From assembly GCF_001442615.1 (NCBI RefSeq), contig NZ_LMXN01000021.1:1-64000 (forward strand): DNA of 64,000 nucleotides, written 5' to 3'. Source of the stretch: Algoriphagus resistens (GTDB lineage: Bacteria > Bacteroidota > Bacteroidia > Cytophagales > Cyclobacteriaceae). A program made the translations under genes and the position numbers. This document shows, in pieces, positions 18,426 through 26,497 of the stretch (its first letter is position 1; every line of letters starts with the position of its first letter). The notes under the pieces were generated by a model that was not told where the DNA came from, did no database searches, and was given only the letters and a program-made list of their open reading frames with translations.

Positions 18426-19793
18426 ATGAAATTTATACAGAAGACATTTATTGTGGGGTTGACTCTGGGCATGTTTTCATGTTCTGATGACCTGCTAGAC
18501 AAGGAACCGGTAAGCAGTTTTTCTGCCCAGGGTTTTTACCGGACATCCAGTGATGCCCAGGCAGGTATTTATGGGATTTACGATGCGGCCCAGTCTACCT
18601 TTTCACTTAATTTCTCTTTATGGGGAGAGGGGAGGGCAGATGCTGTCAGTACTAACCAATCCGGTGATCCATTTTTGCTACAGCAGAATTCATTAAACCC
18701 GATCATGAATGCTGTGCGATGGAATAATCTTTATGAAACCATCAGCCGTGCCAACTATGCCATCAAATACATACCTGCCGTATTTGAAGAGGAAACTGAA
18801 TTTGGCCAACAACTTGTTGCCCAGGCTAGAGCCCTGCGTGCACTTTCCTACTTCTATGCCGTGAGAATCTGGGGGGATGTACCGCTGATCGTGGAACCGT
18901 TTGAAAGTATCGAACAGGATATTTTTATCCCGCGCACGGATAAAGAAGCTGTACTGGACCAGATTGAAGCTGACTTACTGTTTGCTTCGGAAAACTGCAG
19001 AGCAAGTTATGGTGGGGAACGGGATAGAATTTTAATTACCCAAGGAGGTGCCGAGGCGCTGCTGGTTCAGTTTTACATGTGGCGAAAAGATTATCCAAAG
19101 GCAATCAGCAGTGCTGAAAAAGTCATGTCAAACAGCCTATATACCTTGGTGTCCATCAATGATTGGTCCAGGATATTTACCCAAGGCTATAGTAATGAAA
19201 GTATATTTGAAGTAGGGTACAATGAGGTCCAGACAAATTCACTTCGCGTGTTGTATGCTCTGGGATCTGACAGTAACTTTTTCCCAAGTCAGATATTCAG
19301 AGATTCATTTGAGGAAGGGGATCTGAGGCAGGGGCTGATTTATGATGTTACCGAGGCACAGCCCAGAAAAATATGGAAATTCTTTGGAGAGGGGTTCAGT
19401 GACGAGAGCCCTGAGCCTTCTTCCAATAACATTGTGTTGATTAGGTTAGCTGATATCATTCTGTTAAAAGCTGAAGCTCATGCCCGGTTAGGAGAAACTG
19501 AAGAGGCTTTATCACTTCTTAACAGGATAAGGAACAGGGCAGGCTTGGCAAGCCTGGACGATAGCCAGGCAACAGGTCTTTATGGAGATGTGGAGTCAGC
19601 CATAGCGCATGAACGATTGATTGAGTTGTCTTTTGAGGGACACCGCTGGTTTGATCTGATCAGGACCGGAAAAGCCATAGAAGTGATGGGGCCAATTAAC
19701 GGGTTGAGTGATGAAGCAAACCTGGTTTGGCCAATTCATCAGGATGCCCTGAATAGAAATCCAAGTCTTGTGCAGAACCCGTTTTATCAATAA
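18426..19793 (+). CDS. SusD/RagB family outer-membrane lipoprotein (GlcNAc locus)
   Basis: A 455-residue surface lipoprotein with a lipobox ending at Cys19 (Gly-Met-Phe-Ser-Cys). The SusD fold is shown by the N-terminal Asp-Leu-Leu-Asp-Lys-Glu-Pro, the TPR-like helices with Arg-Ala-Leu-Arg-Ala-Leu-Ser-Tyr-Phe, and the C-terminal Arg-Asn-Arg-Ala-Gly-Leu and Glu-Arg-Leu-Ile-Glu-Leu-Ser-Phe-Glu-Gly-His-Arg-Trp-Phe-Asp-Leu motif. It closes over the SusC barrel and binds the oligosaccharide. The next gene starts 6 nt downstream, so the operon continues. Confidence 0.93.
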   Translation: MKFIQKTFIVGLTLGMFSCSDDLLDKEPVSSFSAQGFYRTSSDAQAGIYGIYDAAQSTFSLNFSLWGEGRADAVSTNQSGDPFLLQQNSLNPIMNAVRWNNLYETISRANYAIKYIPAVFEEETEFGQQLVAQARALRALSYFYAVRIWGDVPLIVEPFESIEQDIFIPRTDKEAVLDQIEADLLFASENCRASYGGERDRILITQGGAEALLVQFYMWRKDYPKAISSAEKVMSNSLYTLVSINDWSRIFTQGYSNESIFEVGYNEVQTNSLRVLYALGSDSNFFPSQIFRDSFEEGDLRQGLIYDVTEAQPRKIWKFFGEGFSDESPEPSSNNIVLIRLADIILLKAEAHARLGETEEALSLLNRIRNRAGLASLDDSQATGLYGDVESAIAHERLIELSFEGHRWFDLIRTGKAIEVMGPINGLSDEANLVWPIHQDALNRNPSLVQNPFYQ

Positions 19794-19799
19794 CAGAAT

Positions 19800-21281
19800 A
19801 TGAAGCACAGTAATCTAAGTTTAAAATCCAGAAGCATGAGAAGTATAAAATCAGGTAAACTAGCAACAGTTCTAATTCCGGTCATCATGGGTATGGGGAT
19901 GCTTTACAGCTGCACGATCCAGGAGAATTTTGAATACGAAGGTTCCAATTCTACCGGAGAGCTGGGCATATCTGCCTTAAGCTATTTTAAAAATGAGGAC
20001 TCATTTTCCATGCTGAGTACGGCAATTGAGCTGGCAGGTCTCGATGAGTTATATGAGCGCAGCGATATTAGTACGTATATAGCACCCACCAATGCAGCAT
20101 TTGAAGCGTATTTGGAAAGTAATTCATATGCCAGCCTGGAAGATATACCGGTCCCCATTTTAAGGAATGTGCTCAAATACCATATTGTTACCGATAAGGT
20201 ATTGTTTACTGATCCGGAATTGTTTGAAAGTAACTTTCCTATTGCCTATGATACTGAAAGTGGACAGACCCTGTTCCTTTCCCATAATCCGAGTTTTGTC
20301 GGTCTGGTCAATCAGGGGACCAGTAAGCAATGGGAAATTTCCACTTCTAATCTGGAGCCGACCAATGGGGTTATCCATATCGTGAATTCGATCGTCTATT
20401 TTTCAGCGGCATCGGTTAATTTGGATGAACTGGATCCTTCTGTAAAAACGGATACCATTTTCCCTTTGGCAGATACCTATATCAACGGAGGGGCTGATGC
20501 GGGAAAGAATTTCGGAGCGCTGAATCTCCTTAAAGTGAAGAGCGTCACAGGTGACGGTGATTTTGACAGAAAAGCTTATTTAATGTTCGATCTCAATGAA
20601 CTGGAACAAGAGGGAGTGATTACGGATCTCAGATTTCAGATTGGGATTTCATTTACCCATGGCAAAAACCTGGCAATGAATTTATATCAGATAGCAGACA
20701 CTACCTGGACAGAAATGGGCTTGAACTGGAACAATGCCACCCCTGCAGATTCACCTCCTGTTGCCAGCATTATCACCGCAAAAGTCGATGCATTTAATTT
20801 TGATCTGACCGATTTTTACGGGAAACAAGAAAAACCGGGCAAAATATCCCTTATGATGGATGGTCAGGAAAAGGGAGATGAAACCAATGATCTGGGTTCA
20901 AAGGAGCATTCCTCTATTCCGGCTCCAATGATCATAGCAACGATTGCTACGGGTGAAAGCTCTTTGGATCTGCTGACTAACAGCGGGTTTTCGGTGGAAA
21001 GGGGGAATTCATTTGCACTGAGTAAAGAAATAGTGGAAGTGTCCGGTGCCTCGGCAAATGATATTATTTACACGGTGGAGGAAACCCCCTCATTTGGCTG
21101 GTTAATCAGCGGAGCGACAACCTTAAAAGCGGGTGACAGGTTTACCCAAAATGACATCGATGTACTCAACCTGATCTATATCAACAACGGGGAGGGTTCG
21201 GAAGATCGACTCGTTTTGTCAGCCAGAGACCGTGCGGGGGCAAAACTGGATCCATTTGAAATCACTATTGCAATTTTATAA
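19800..21281 (+). CDS. fasciclin-DNRLRE-CSPG-repeat surface lipoprotein, probable glycan-binding protein
   Basis: 493 residues with a probable lipobox at Cys38 (Leu-Tyr-Ser-Cys); ATG 19836 would give a more usual signal length. Domains in order are a fasciclin/FAS1 domain (about 55-205: Ile-Ala-Pro-Thr-Asn-Ala-Ala-Phe and His-Ile-Val motifs), a DNRLRE-type beta domain (about 212-385: Asp-Thr-Tyr-Ile-Asn-Gly-Gly...Lys-Ala-Tyr-Leu-Met-Phe-Asp-Leu) and a cadherin-like CSPG/NG2-type repeat (about 395-493: Phe-Thr-Gln-Asn-Asp-Ile). It takes the place of a SusE-like surface glycan-binding protein directly after SusD. Binding to a GlcNAc-rich glycan is inferred from position, not shown. Confidence 0.8.
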   Translation: MKHSNLSLKSRSMRSIKSGKLATVLIPVIMGMGMLYSCTIQENFEYEGSNSTGELGISALSYFKNEDSFSMLSTAIELAGLDELYERSDISTYIAPTNAAFEAYLESNSYASLEDIPVPILRNVLKYHIVTDKVLFTDPELFESNFPIAYDTESGQTLFLSHNPSFVGLVNQGTSKQWEISTSNLEPTNGVIHIVNSIVYFSAASVNLDELDPSVKTDTIFPLADTYINGGADAGKNFGALNLLKVKSVTGDGDFDRKAYLMFDLNELEQEGVITDLRFQIGISFTHGKNLAMNLYQIADTTWTEMGLNWNNATPADSPPVASIITAKVDAFNFDLTDFYGKQEKPGKISLMMDGQEKGDETNDLGSKEHSSIPAPMIIATIATGESSLDLLTNSGFSVERGNSFALSKEIVEVSGASANDIIYTVEETPSFGWLISGATTLKAGDRFTQNDIDVLNLIYINNGEGSEDRLVLSARDRAGAKLDPFEITIAIL

Positions 21282-21388
21282 CCCGCCTAATACATGGATT
21301 GTAGATACGTTGTTTCTGGTATTTTAATAGATTGCCTGACCGGTATCATTTCTTTTGCCAAGGTCAATTGATAGTTAAACTCAAAAAA

Positions 21389-22162
21389 ATGGTAGATTTT
21401 CAAAAAGACGTGAAGGTCTTTGCAACACGAACTCTTGCAGGCACCGCTGCAGGGAAGGAAATAGAAAGTTGTATTGTCAAACTTCAGGACTTTCAACCTG
21501 AAGTTAGAATCATATTTGCTGCTGCCCCTTCCCAGGAAGATATGTTGGCCTATCTGGCAAATTCAGCTTTGATCAAATGGGAAAAAGTGGTTGCTTTTCA
21601 TATGGATGAGTACATTGGTCTTCCCGAAGGCTCTCCCCAATTGTTTGCAAGCTATTTGGAGGCAAATTTGTTTTCTAAGGTGCCATTAAAAGAAGTGCAT
21701 CTATTGAATACATCTGGGGAAATAGAAAAGGAGATGTTCCATTATGCATCATTGCTTAACCAGACCGCAATTGATATAGTCTGTCTGGGTATAGGGGAAA
21801 ACGGCCATATTGCCTTCAATGATCCCCCGGTTGCTGATTTCTATGACACCAAAACAATTAAAGAGGTTGAATTGGAAGATGCCTGCAGAATCCAACAGGT
21901 AAATGATGGGTGTTTTCCGACGCTTGACAAAGTTCCTACCCAGGCAGTGACCCTTACCATACCCACATTAATGAGAGGGAATCATCTGTTTTGTGTGGTA
22001 TTGGGAGAAAATAAAAGTGAAGCGGTGAAAAACACCCTGATTGGGCCTGTGTCAACAGCCTGTCCCGCTTCAATTCTTACCACACATCCCAATTGTCGCT
22101 TTTATTTTAATAAAACTGCTGTAAAAGATATTCCCGATATGAATGATAAAGTTTCAAAATAA
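21389..22162 (+). CDS. nagB: glucosamine-6-phosphate deaminase-like protein
   Basis: A 257-residue enzyme of the NagB/6-phosphogluconolactonase fold. It would convert glucosamine-6-phosphate to fructose-6-phosphate and ammonia in the cytoplasm. The active-site segments are visible: His-Met-Asp-Glu-Tyr-Ile-Gly-Leu (general base Asp) and Gly-Ile-Gly-Glu-Asn-Gly-His-Ile-Ala-Phe-Asn-Asp-Pro. The latter has Asn where E. coli NagB has Asp141 (Asn is also found in other active NagBs) and Asp where E. coli has Glu148. The frame opens at TTG 21332; ATG 21389 fits the family length. It works after NagA, encoded 3 kb downstream. A related sugar-phosphate isomerase activity is possible. Confidence 0.8.
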   Translation: MVDFQKDVKVFATRTLAGTAAGKEIESCIVKLQDFQPEVRIIFAAAPSQEDMLAYLANSALIKWEKVVAFHMDEYIGLPEGSPQLFASYLEANLFSKVPLKEVHLLNTSGEIEKEMFHYASLLNQTAIDIVCLGIGENGHIAFNDPPVADFYDTKTIKEVELEDACRIQQVNDGCFPTLDKVPTQAVTLTIPTLMRGNHLFCVVLGENKSEAVKNTLIGPVSTACPASILTTHPNCRFYFNKTAVKDIPDMNDKVSK

Positions 22163-22231
22163 GCATCCTCTCCAACTTATTAACCTAAGTGACACTAAGA
22201 TAAATTACAATTTTACATACCACCTGACACC

Positions 22232-23794
22232 ATGATTCAATCCAATCTTTTTAGCATTCTACTAGTACTGATGACCACCTTTGGTTCTTCTTTTACAGAG
22301 GAAAAGGAGTTGGTTACCAAACCGGTTCTAGCTGATTTTGAAGTGAAGGGTTTTCATCTGGACTTACGGATTCAGGTGATGACACCTGAAGCGCTGAAGG
22401 CATTTGCCAAGCAAATGGCGGAATTTGGGTTGAATACCCTGGTAGTGGAGTGGGAGGCAACTTACCCTTATGCCGAACATGCCACCATCTCCAATGAGTT
22501 TTCGTATTCCCGGGCAGAGGTTGCTGATTTTATAGCGTATTGCGATGGCTTGGGGATAGCAGTGATACCATTGCAGCAGAGTCTTGGGCATGTGGAATAC
22601 ATTCTGCGTAATTCCCGGTATAGCCACCTGAAAGAGGACAGGAAGGACATATCCCAGCTTTGTCCCATGAAAACCGAAGAAAGTGAAGCACTGTTCCGGG
22701 ACCTTTTCAAGGATCTGGCCGAAACGCATAATTCCGATTACATCCATATCGGCGGAGATGAAACCTATCTGTTGGGACATTGCGAACTGTGCAGTGCACG
22801 GGTTGCTGAAGCAGGGAAATCGAAATTGTTTGTGGATCATATGAAAATGATAGCCAATCTGGTCATAGAAAACGGCAAGATTCCTGTCATGTGGGCGGAT
22901 ATCATTTTAAAGTATCCTGAGGCCGCAGCTGAATTGCCGGCTGAAACCATCTTCGTTGATTGGAATTATGGATGGAAGATCAATCACTTTGGGGATGTGC
23001 CCAAGCTACAGGAGTTGGGATTTGAATTTTGGGGAGCACCTTCGATCAGGAGCCATCCGGATAACTGGTATTTGACAGATTGGCCTACTCATTTCAACAA
23101 TCAGAAGGAATTCATCCCTTACGCGAGAGAGCGTAAGTATCAAGGGATCGTAATGACTTCCTGGTCTACCTCCGGCCTCTATGGCTTCACCTGGGATGTG
23201 GGCTATGATGTAGCTGAAATGACCCAGATCAGAAATACTTATCCTATGTCCGGGTTTAGGATTCTTATTGCCTGTTATGCCGAAGCAGTGGCCAGGAAGG
23301 AAGCTATAGATCCCCAACAATTTGCCTTGCAGTATGGGAAGGAACGATTTGGCCTAACTGAAACCGAATTGATGAAGTTATGGGATTTTTTATCCTATAA
23401 ACCTGAGTTAATCTCAAATGGCAAGCCCGTGTGGAGTAAGGATATTGAGGAAATGAAGTCAACCTATGAGGCTGTTCGTAAAGAAATCCTTGAGTTGAAT
23501 CCCATGAAAAATGAGAATGAGTTTACTCACTTTAAGCTGATGGCAGACCTACGAATGAATTACCTGGATTTTAAGCAGATTGAATCGCGCTATAATTCAG
23601 ATGGATTTTCACAGGAAATGGCTGCTCCTCTTGTTGAAGAAATGGAAGAAGTGCTTGCCCAGGCAAAGCTCTTGGGTGCCAGATTTTCTGAATTGAACGA
23701 CGGGTTTTTGTACGAAGCGGAAATCCAGGAACAGAATAACTTAAGAATGCTTCCTATGCAAGTATTGTACAGCAGATTATCCAAGTTAAAATAA
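22232..23794 (+). CDS. GH20-like beta-N-acetylhexosaminidase catalytic-domain protein
   Basis: A 520-residue exported protein with a hydrophobic N-terminus (about 1-20) and a TIM-barrel related to GH20. The catalytic Asp-Glu pair is in Ile-His-Ile-Gly-Gly-Asp-Glu-Thr (Asp176-Glu177). Unlike the other GH20 here, it lacks the small N-terminal GH20b domain and begins almost directly with the barrel (Gly-Phe-His-Leu-Asp-Leu-Arg). The C-terminal 130 residues are helical and unassigned. It would release terminal HexNAc from oligosaccharides, but linkage preference is unknown. It lies 2 nt before the symporter gene and is clearly in the same operon. Confidence 0.75.
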   Translation: MIQSNLFSILLVLMTTFGSSFTEEKELVTKPVLADFEVKGFHLDLRIQVMTPEALKAFAKQMAEFGLNTLVVEWEATYPYAEHATISNEFSYSRAEVADFIAYCDGLGIAVIPLQQSLGHVEYILRNSRYSHLKEDRKDISQLCPMKTEESEALFRDLFKDLAETHNSDYIHIGGDETYLLGHCELCSARVAEAGKSKLFVDHMKMIANLVIENGKIPVMWADIILKYPEAAAELPAETIFVDWNYGWKINHFGDVPKLQELGFEFWGAPSIRSHPDNWYLTDWPTHFNNQKEFIPYARERKYQGIVMTSWSTSGLYGFTWDVGYDVAEMTQIRNTYPMSGFRILIACYAEAVARKEAIDPQQFALQYGKERFGLTETELMKLWDFLSYKPELISNGKPVWSKDIEEMKSTYEAVRKEILELNPMKNENEFTHFKLMADLRMNYLDFKQIESRYNSDGFSQEMAAPLVEEMEEVLAQAKLLGARFSELNDGFLYEAEIQEQNNLRMLPMQVLYSRLSKLK

Positions 23795-23796
23795 GT

Positions 23797-25269
23797 ATGG
23801 AATTACTGGATTGGATTGTTCTTCTGCTTTACTTTATAATGCTCATTAGCATAGGGTTATGGGCATATTTCAAAGTAAAAAATTCTGCGGATTTCTACAC
23901 GGCCGGAGGCAGGCTTCCTTGGTGGTTGTCAGGGATTTCCCATCATGTTTCCGGCTATAGTGGGGCAGTTTTTGTAGCCTATGCCGGGATTGCCTATACC
24001 CATGGATTTACTATTTACATATGGTGGGCGTTTACTGTGGGGATAGCCGTTATGGTAGCTGCATTTTACATTGCGCCCAGATGGGCCAGGCTCAGGATTG
24101 TGTCCGGGATCCAGTCGCCAACGGAATATTTACTGGTTCGGTATAATTTACCTACCCAGCAAGTGATTGCATGGGTTGGAACAATCATCAAAATATTTGA
24201 TACAGGCGGAAAGCTTGCGGCCATAGCGGTGCTACTGAATGTTTTCAGCGGGGCTTCCATCACATTTGGAGTACTCTTAGTGGGGTTTGTCTCTTTGCTT
24301 TATATTACCATCGGTGGTCTTTGGGCTGATGTCTGGAATGATTTCGGTCAGTTCATCATTCAGATTCTTGCCGGACTTACCATGTTTGTGGTGATCCTGA
24401 TCAAACTTGACGATGGCATAGCCGGAATTGTGACTTTATGGGAGCGATTGCCTGAAGAAAATTCATATTTTTTCCACGAGCCTTATACAGTTTGGTTTGC
24501 GCTGGTTATGCTGGTTATCAATTTTTTCAGCTACAGCGGAGGAACATGGAACCTGGCCACGCGTTTTATTTCCACCTCATCGGGAAAAGTGGCCCAAAAA
24601 GCTGCGGTATTATCTTCCATTCTGTATTTCATCTGGCCTTTGATTTTGTTCTATCCCATGTTTGCAGCCCCTGTTTTTTTTGAAAATTTGGCTGACCCCA
24701 CGCTTTCCTATGGAAAAATGGTCATGGAGTTTTTACCTGCGGGACTTGTAGGGCTGATACTTGCCTCCTTGTTTGCCAACACACTTTCCATGACTGCTTC
24801 TGATTCCAATACGGTTTCATCGGTCATAAGCCGGGATATTCTACCCGTTCTGTTTCCCCGTTTGAAAAGCCTATCGCCCAGTAAATCCCTTAGCATGGCT
24901 AGAATTACCACGTTGTGCTTCACTGTTCTGACGATTATCACAGCCTTGAATTCAGGTCATTTTGGAGGGGTCTTTGGTCTGATGATCACCTGGTTTGCGG
25001 CCTTGCTGGGACCAATAGCCATTCCGATGATTTTAGGTTTACTGCCTGCCTTTAAGAAAAGCAACGGTACCTCCGCATTCATCTCCATTGCCTGCGGTTT
25101 GTTGGCCTTTGCCGCGCTCAAGGTATTTCCGGTTGATTCGCTGGCCCTTGAGATTGGAGGACCCACTCTAATTTCCTTTCTGGTTTTTACAATTTCCGGG
25201 TTTTTGAACCGGGCTGAAACGCCTGAGGAAGTTGAGCAACTTTTGTTGAGTTTAAGTAAACCCGAATAA
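23797..25269 (+). CDS. sodium:solute symporter (SSS family), probable GlcNAc transporter
   Basis: A 490-residue inner-membrane protein with about 13 hydrophobic helices. It belongs to the SSS/SGLT family: helix 2 has Gly-Arg-Leu-Pro-Trp-Trp-Leu-Ser-Gly-Ile-Ser and the sodium-site helix 8 region reads Ala-Asn-Thr-Leu-Ser-Met-Thr-Ala-Ser-Asp-Ser-Asn. It would couple sodium entry to uptake of the monosaccharide released by the hexosaminidases. It is flanked at 2 nt and 5 nt by the GH20-like gene and nagA, which makes GlcNAc the most likely cargo. Because this class imports unphosphorylated sugar, a kinase is needed elsewhere. Confidence 0.85.
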   Translation: MELLDWIVLLLYFIMLISIGLWAYFKVKNSADFYTAGGRLPWWLSGISHHVSGYSGAVFVAYAGIAYTHGFTIYIWWAFTVGIAVMVAAFYIAPRWARLRIVSGIQSPTEYLLVRYNLPTQQVIAWVGTIIKIFDTGGKLAAIAVLLNVFSGASITFGVLLVGFVSLLYITIGGLWADVWNDFGQFIIQILAGLTMFVVILIKLDDGIAGIVTLWERLPEENSYFFHEPYTVWFALVMLVINFFSYSGGTWNLATRFISTSSGKVAQKAAVLSSILYFIWPLILFYPMFAAPVFFENLADPTLSYGKMVMEFLPAGLVGLILASLFANTLSMTASDSNTVSSVISRDILPVLFPRLKSLSPSKSLSMARITTLCFTVLTIITALNSGHFGGVFGLMITWFAALLGPIAIPMILGLLPAFKKSNGTSAFISIACGLLAFAALKVFPVDSLALEIGGPTLISFLVFTISGFLNRAETPEEVEQLLLSLSKPE

Positions 25270-25274
25270 TAACT

Positions 25275-26429
25275 ATGACTATGGATTACAGCATTGAAGG
25301 CAGGCATTATAAAACCTTGGTTCCTGTCCGAGTAGGAATTACAGGGGGACTTATTTCCAAGATTGAAGAGATAAACGGTTGCGATAACCAGACCTTAATT
25401 GCACCCGGTTTGGTAGATCTACAGGTCAACGGGTTCCAGGGCATAGATTTTAATGAAGCCCATACAACTCAGGAAGAGGTCAGGCAGGTGACCCAATCCC
25501 TATGGGATGTGGGTGTTACCACCTATTTTCCTACCGTGATCACCAATAGTGATGAGCGTATCTCTGCTTCCCTTCATACTATTTCAGCAGCCTGCTCCAA
25601 TGATCAGCTAGTGAATCAAACAGTTAAAGGGATTCATTTGGAAGGGCCCTTTATCTCAAAGGATCCCGGCCCTCTTGGAGCTCATCCTGAGGCATATGTA
25701 CAGGGACCTAATTGGGATCTTTTTTGCAAATGGCAAGATAAGGCCGAAGGTAGAATTAAGTTGCTCACTATGTCACCAGAATGGCCTGGATCCGTGGATT
25801 TTATAAGAAAATGTGTGGAATCTGGAGTAAAAGTCGCATTAGGGCACACTGCTGCCTCACCACTTCAAATCAAGGAGGCGGTGGAAGCAGGGGCATCTCT
25901 TTCCACACATCTGGGCAACGCCGCCCATGTGATGCTTCCCCGCCATACCAACTACATCTGGGAGCAACTTGCCAATGACCGACTGTGGTGCAGTTGTATT
26001 GCTGATGGATTTCATCTACCGGAGGCAGTATTGAAAATTGTTTTCAGGGTTAAGTCGGGTAAATGCATATTGGTAAGCGATTCAACCAAGTTCGCGGGAT
26101 TGGATGAAGGCAGTTATCAAAGTCCAATCGGGGGTGAGGTAATGTTGGATTCCCAGGGAAGATTGAGTTTAAAAGCTTATCCTGAATTGCTGGCAGGTTC
26201 GGCCAAGCCACTTCTTGACTGTATAGCATACCTGGTCAGAACGAAACTCCTATCCTTAGCGGATGCGCTGGAGATGGCTTCAATCAAACCCTGCCAGTAT
26301 TTAAATCCTTCCGCCATACCCGGATTAAGTCCTGGGTCGGATGCTGATCTTATGCTTTTAAATCAGAAGAATGAAAGTTTAACTGTTCTTAAAGTCATTA
26401 AGTCAGGACAGCTGGTCCACTCGGTATAG
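25275..26429 (+). CDS. nagA: N-acetylglucosamine-6-phosphate deacetylase
   Basis: A 384-residue cytoplasmic amidohydrolase converting GlcNAc-6-phosphate to glucosamine-6-phosphate and acetate. Visible motifs are Leu-Val-Asp-Leu-Gln-Val-Asn-Gly (about 46-53), the metal ligand Glu123 in His-Leu-Glu-Gly-Pro, His in Ala-Leu-Gly-His-Thr, His in Ser-Thr-His-Leu-Gly-Asn-Ala, and the catalytic Asp in Leu-Val-Ser-Asp-Ser. Length and order match bacterial NagA. Two Met codons open the frame (25275 and 25281). It supplies the substrate of the NagB-like enzyme in the same operon. Confidence 0.9.
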   Translation: MTMDYSIEGRHYKTLVPVRVGITGGLISKIEEINGCDNQTLIAPGLVDLQVNGFQGIDFNEAHTTQEEVRQVTQSLWDVGVTTYFPTVITNSDERISASLHTISAACSNDQLVNQTVKGIHLEGPFISKDPGPLGAHPEAYVQGPNWDLFCKWQDKAEGRIKLLTMSPEWPGSVDFIRKCVESGVKVALGHTAASPLQIKEAVEAGASLSTHLGNAAHVMLPRHTNYIWEQLANDRLWCSCIADGFHLPEAVLKIVFRVKSGKCILVSDSTKFAGLDEGSYQSPIGGEVMLDSQGRLSLKAYPELLAGSAKPLLDCIAYLVRTKLLSLADALEMASIKPCQYLNPSAIPGLSPGSDADLMLLNQKNESLTVLKVIKSGQLVHSV

Positions 26430-26497
26430 CCATTTAAAAATACCTAAGCCAAAGCCCCGGGTTATCCAGAATCGGGGAAAGCATAAAAAGCAAATTA

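Noticed and set aside
21740..21840. Suspected inactivation of the NagB-like enzyme because Asn replaces the E. coli Asp141
   Set aside because: Asn at this site is also found in active NagB proteins of other bacteria, so it is not evidence of loss of function.
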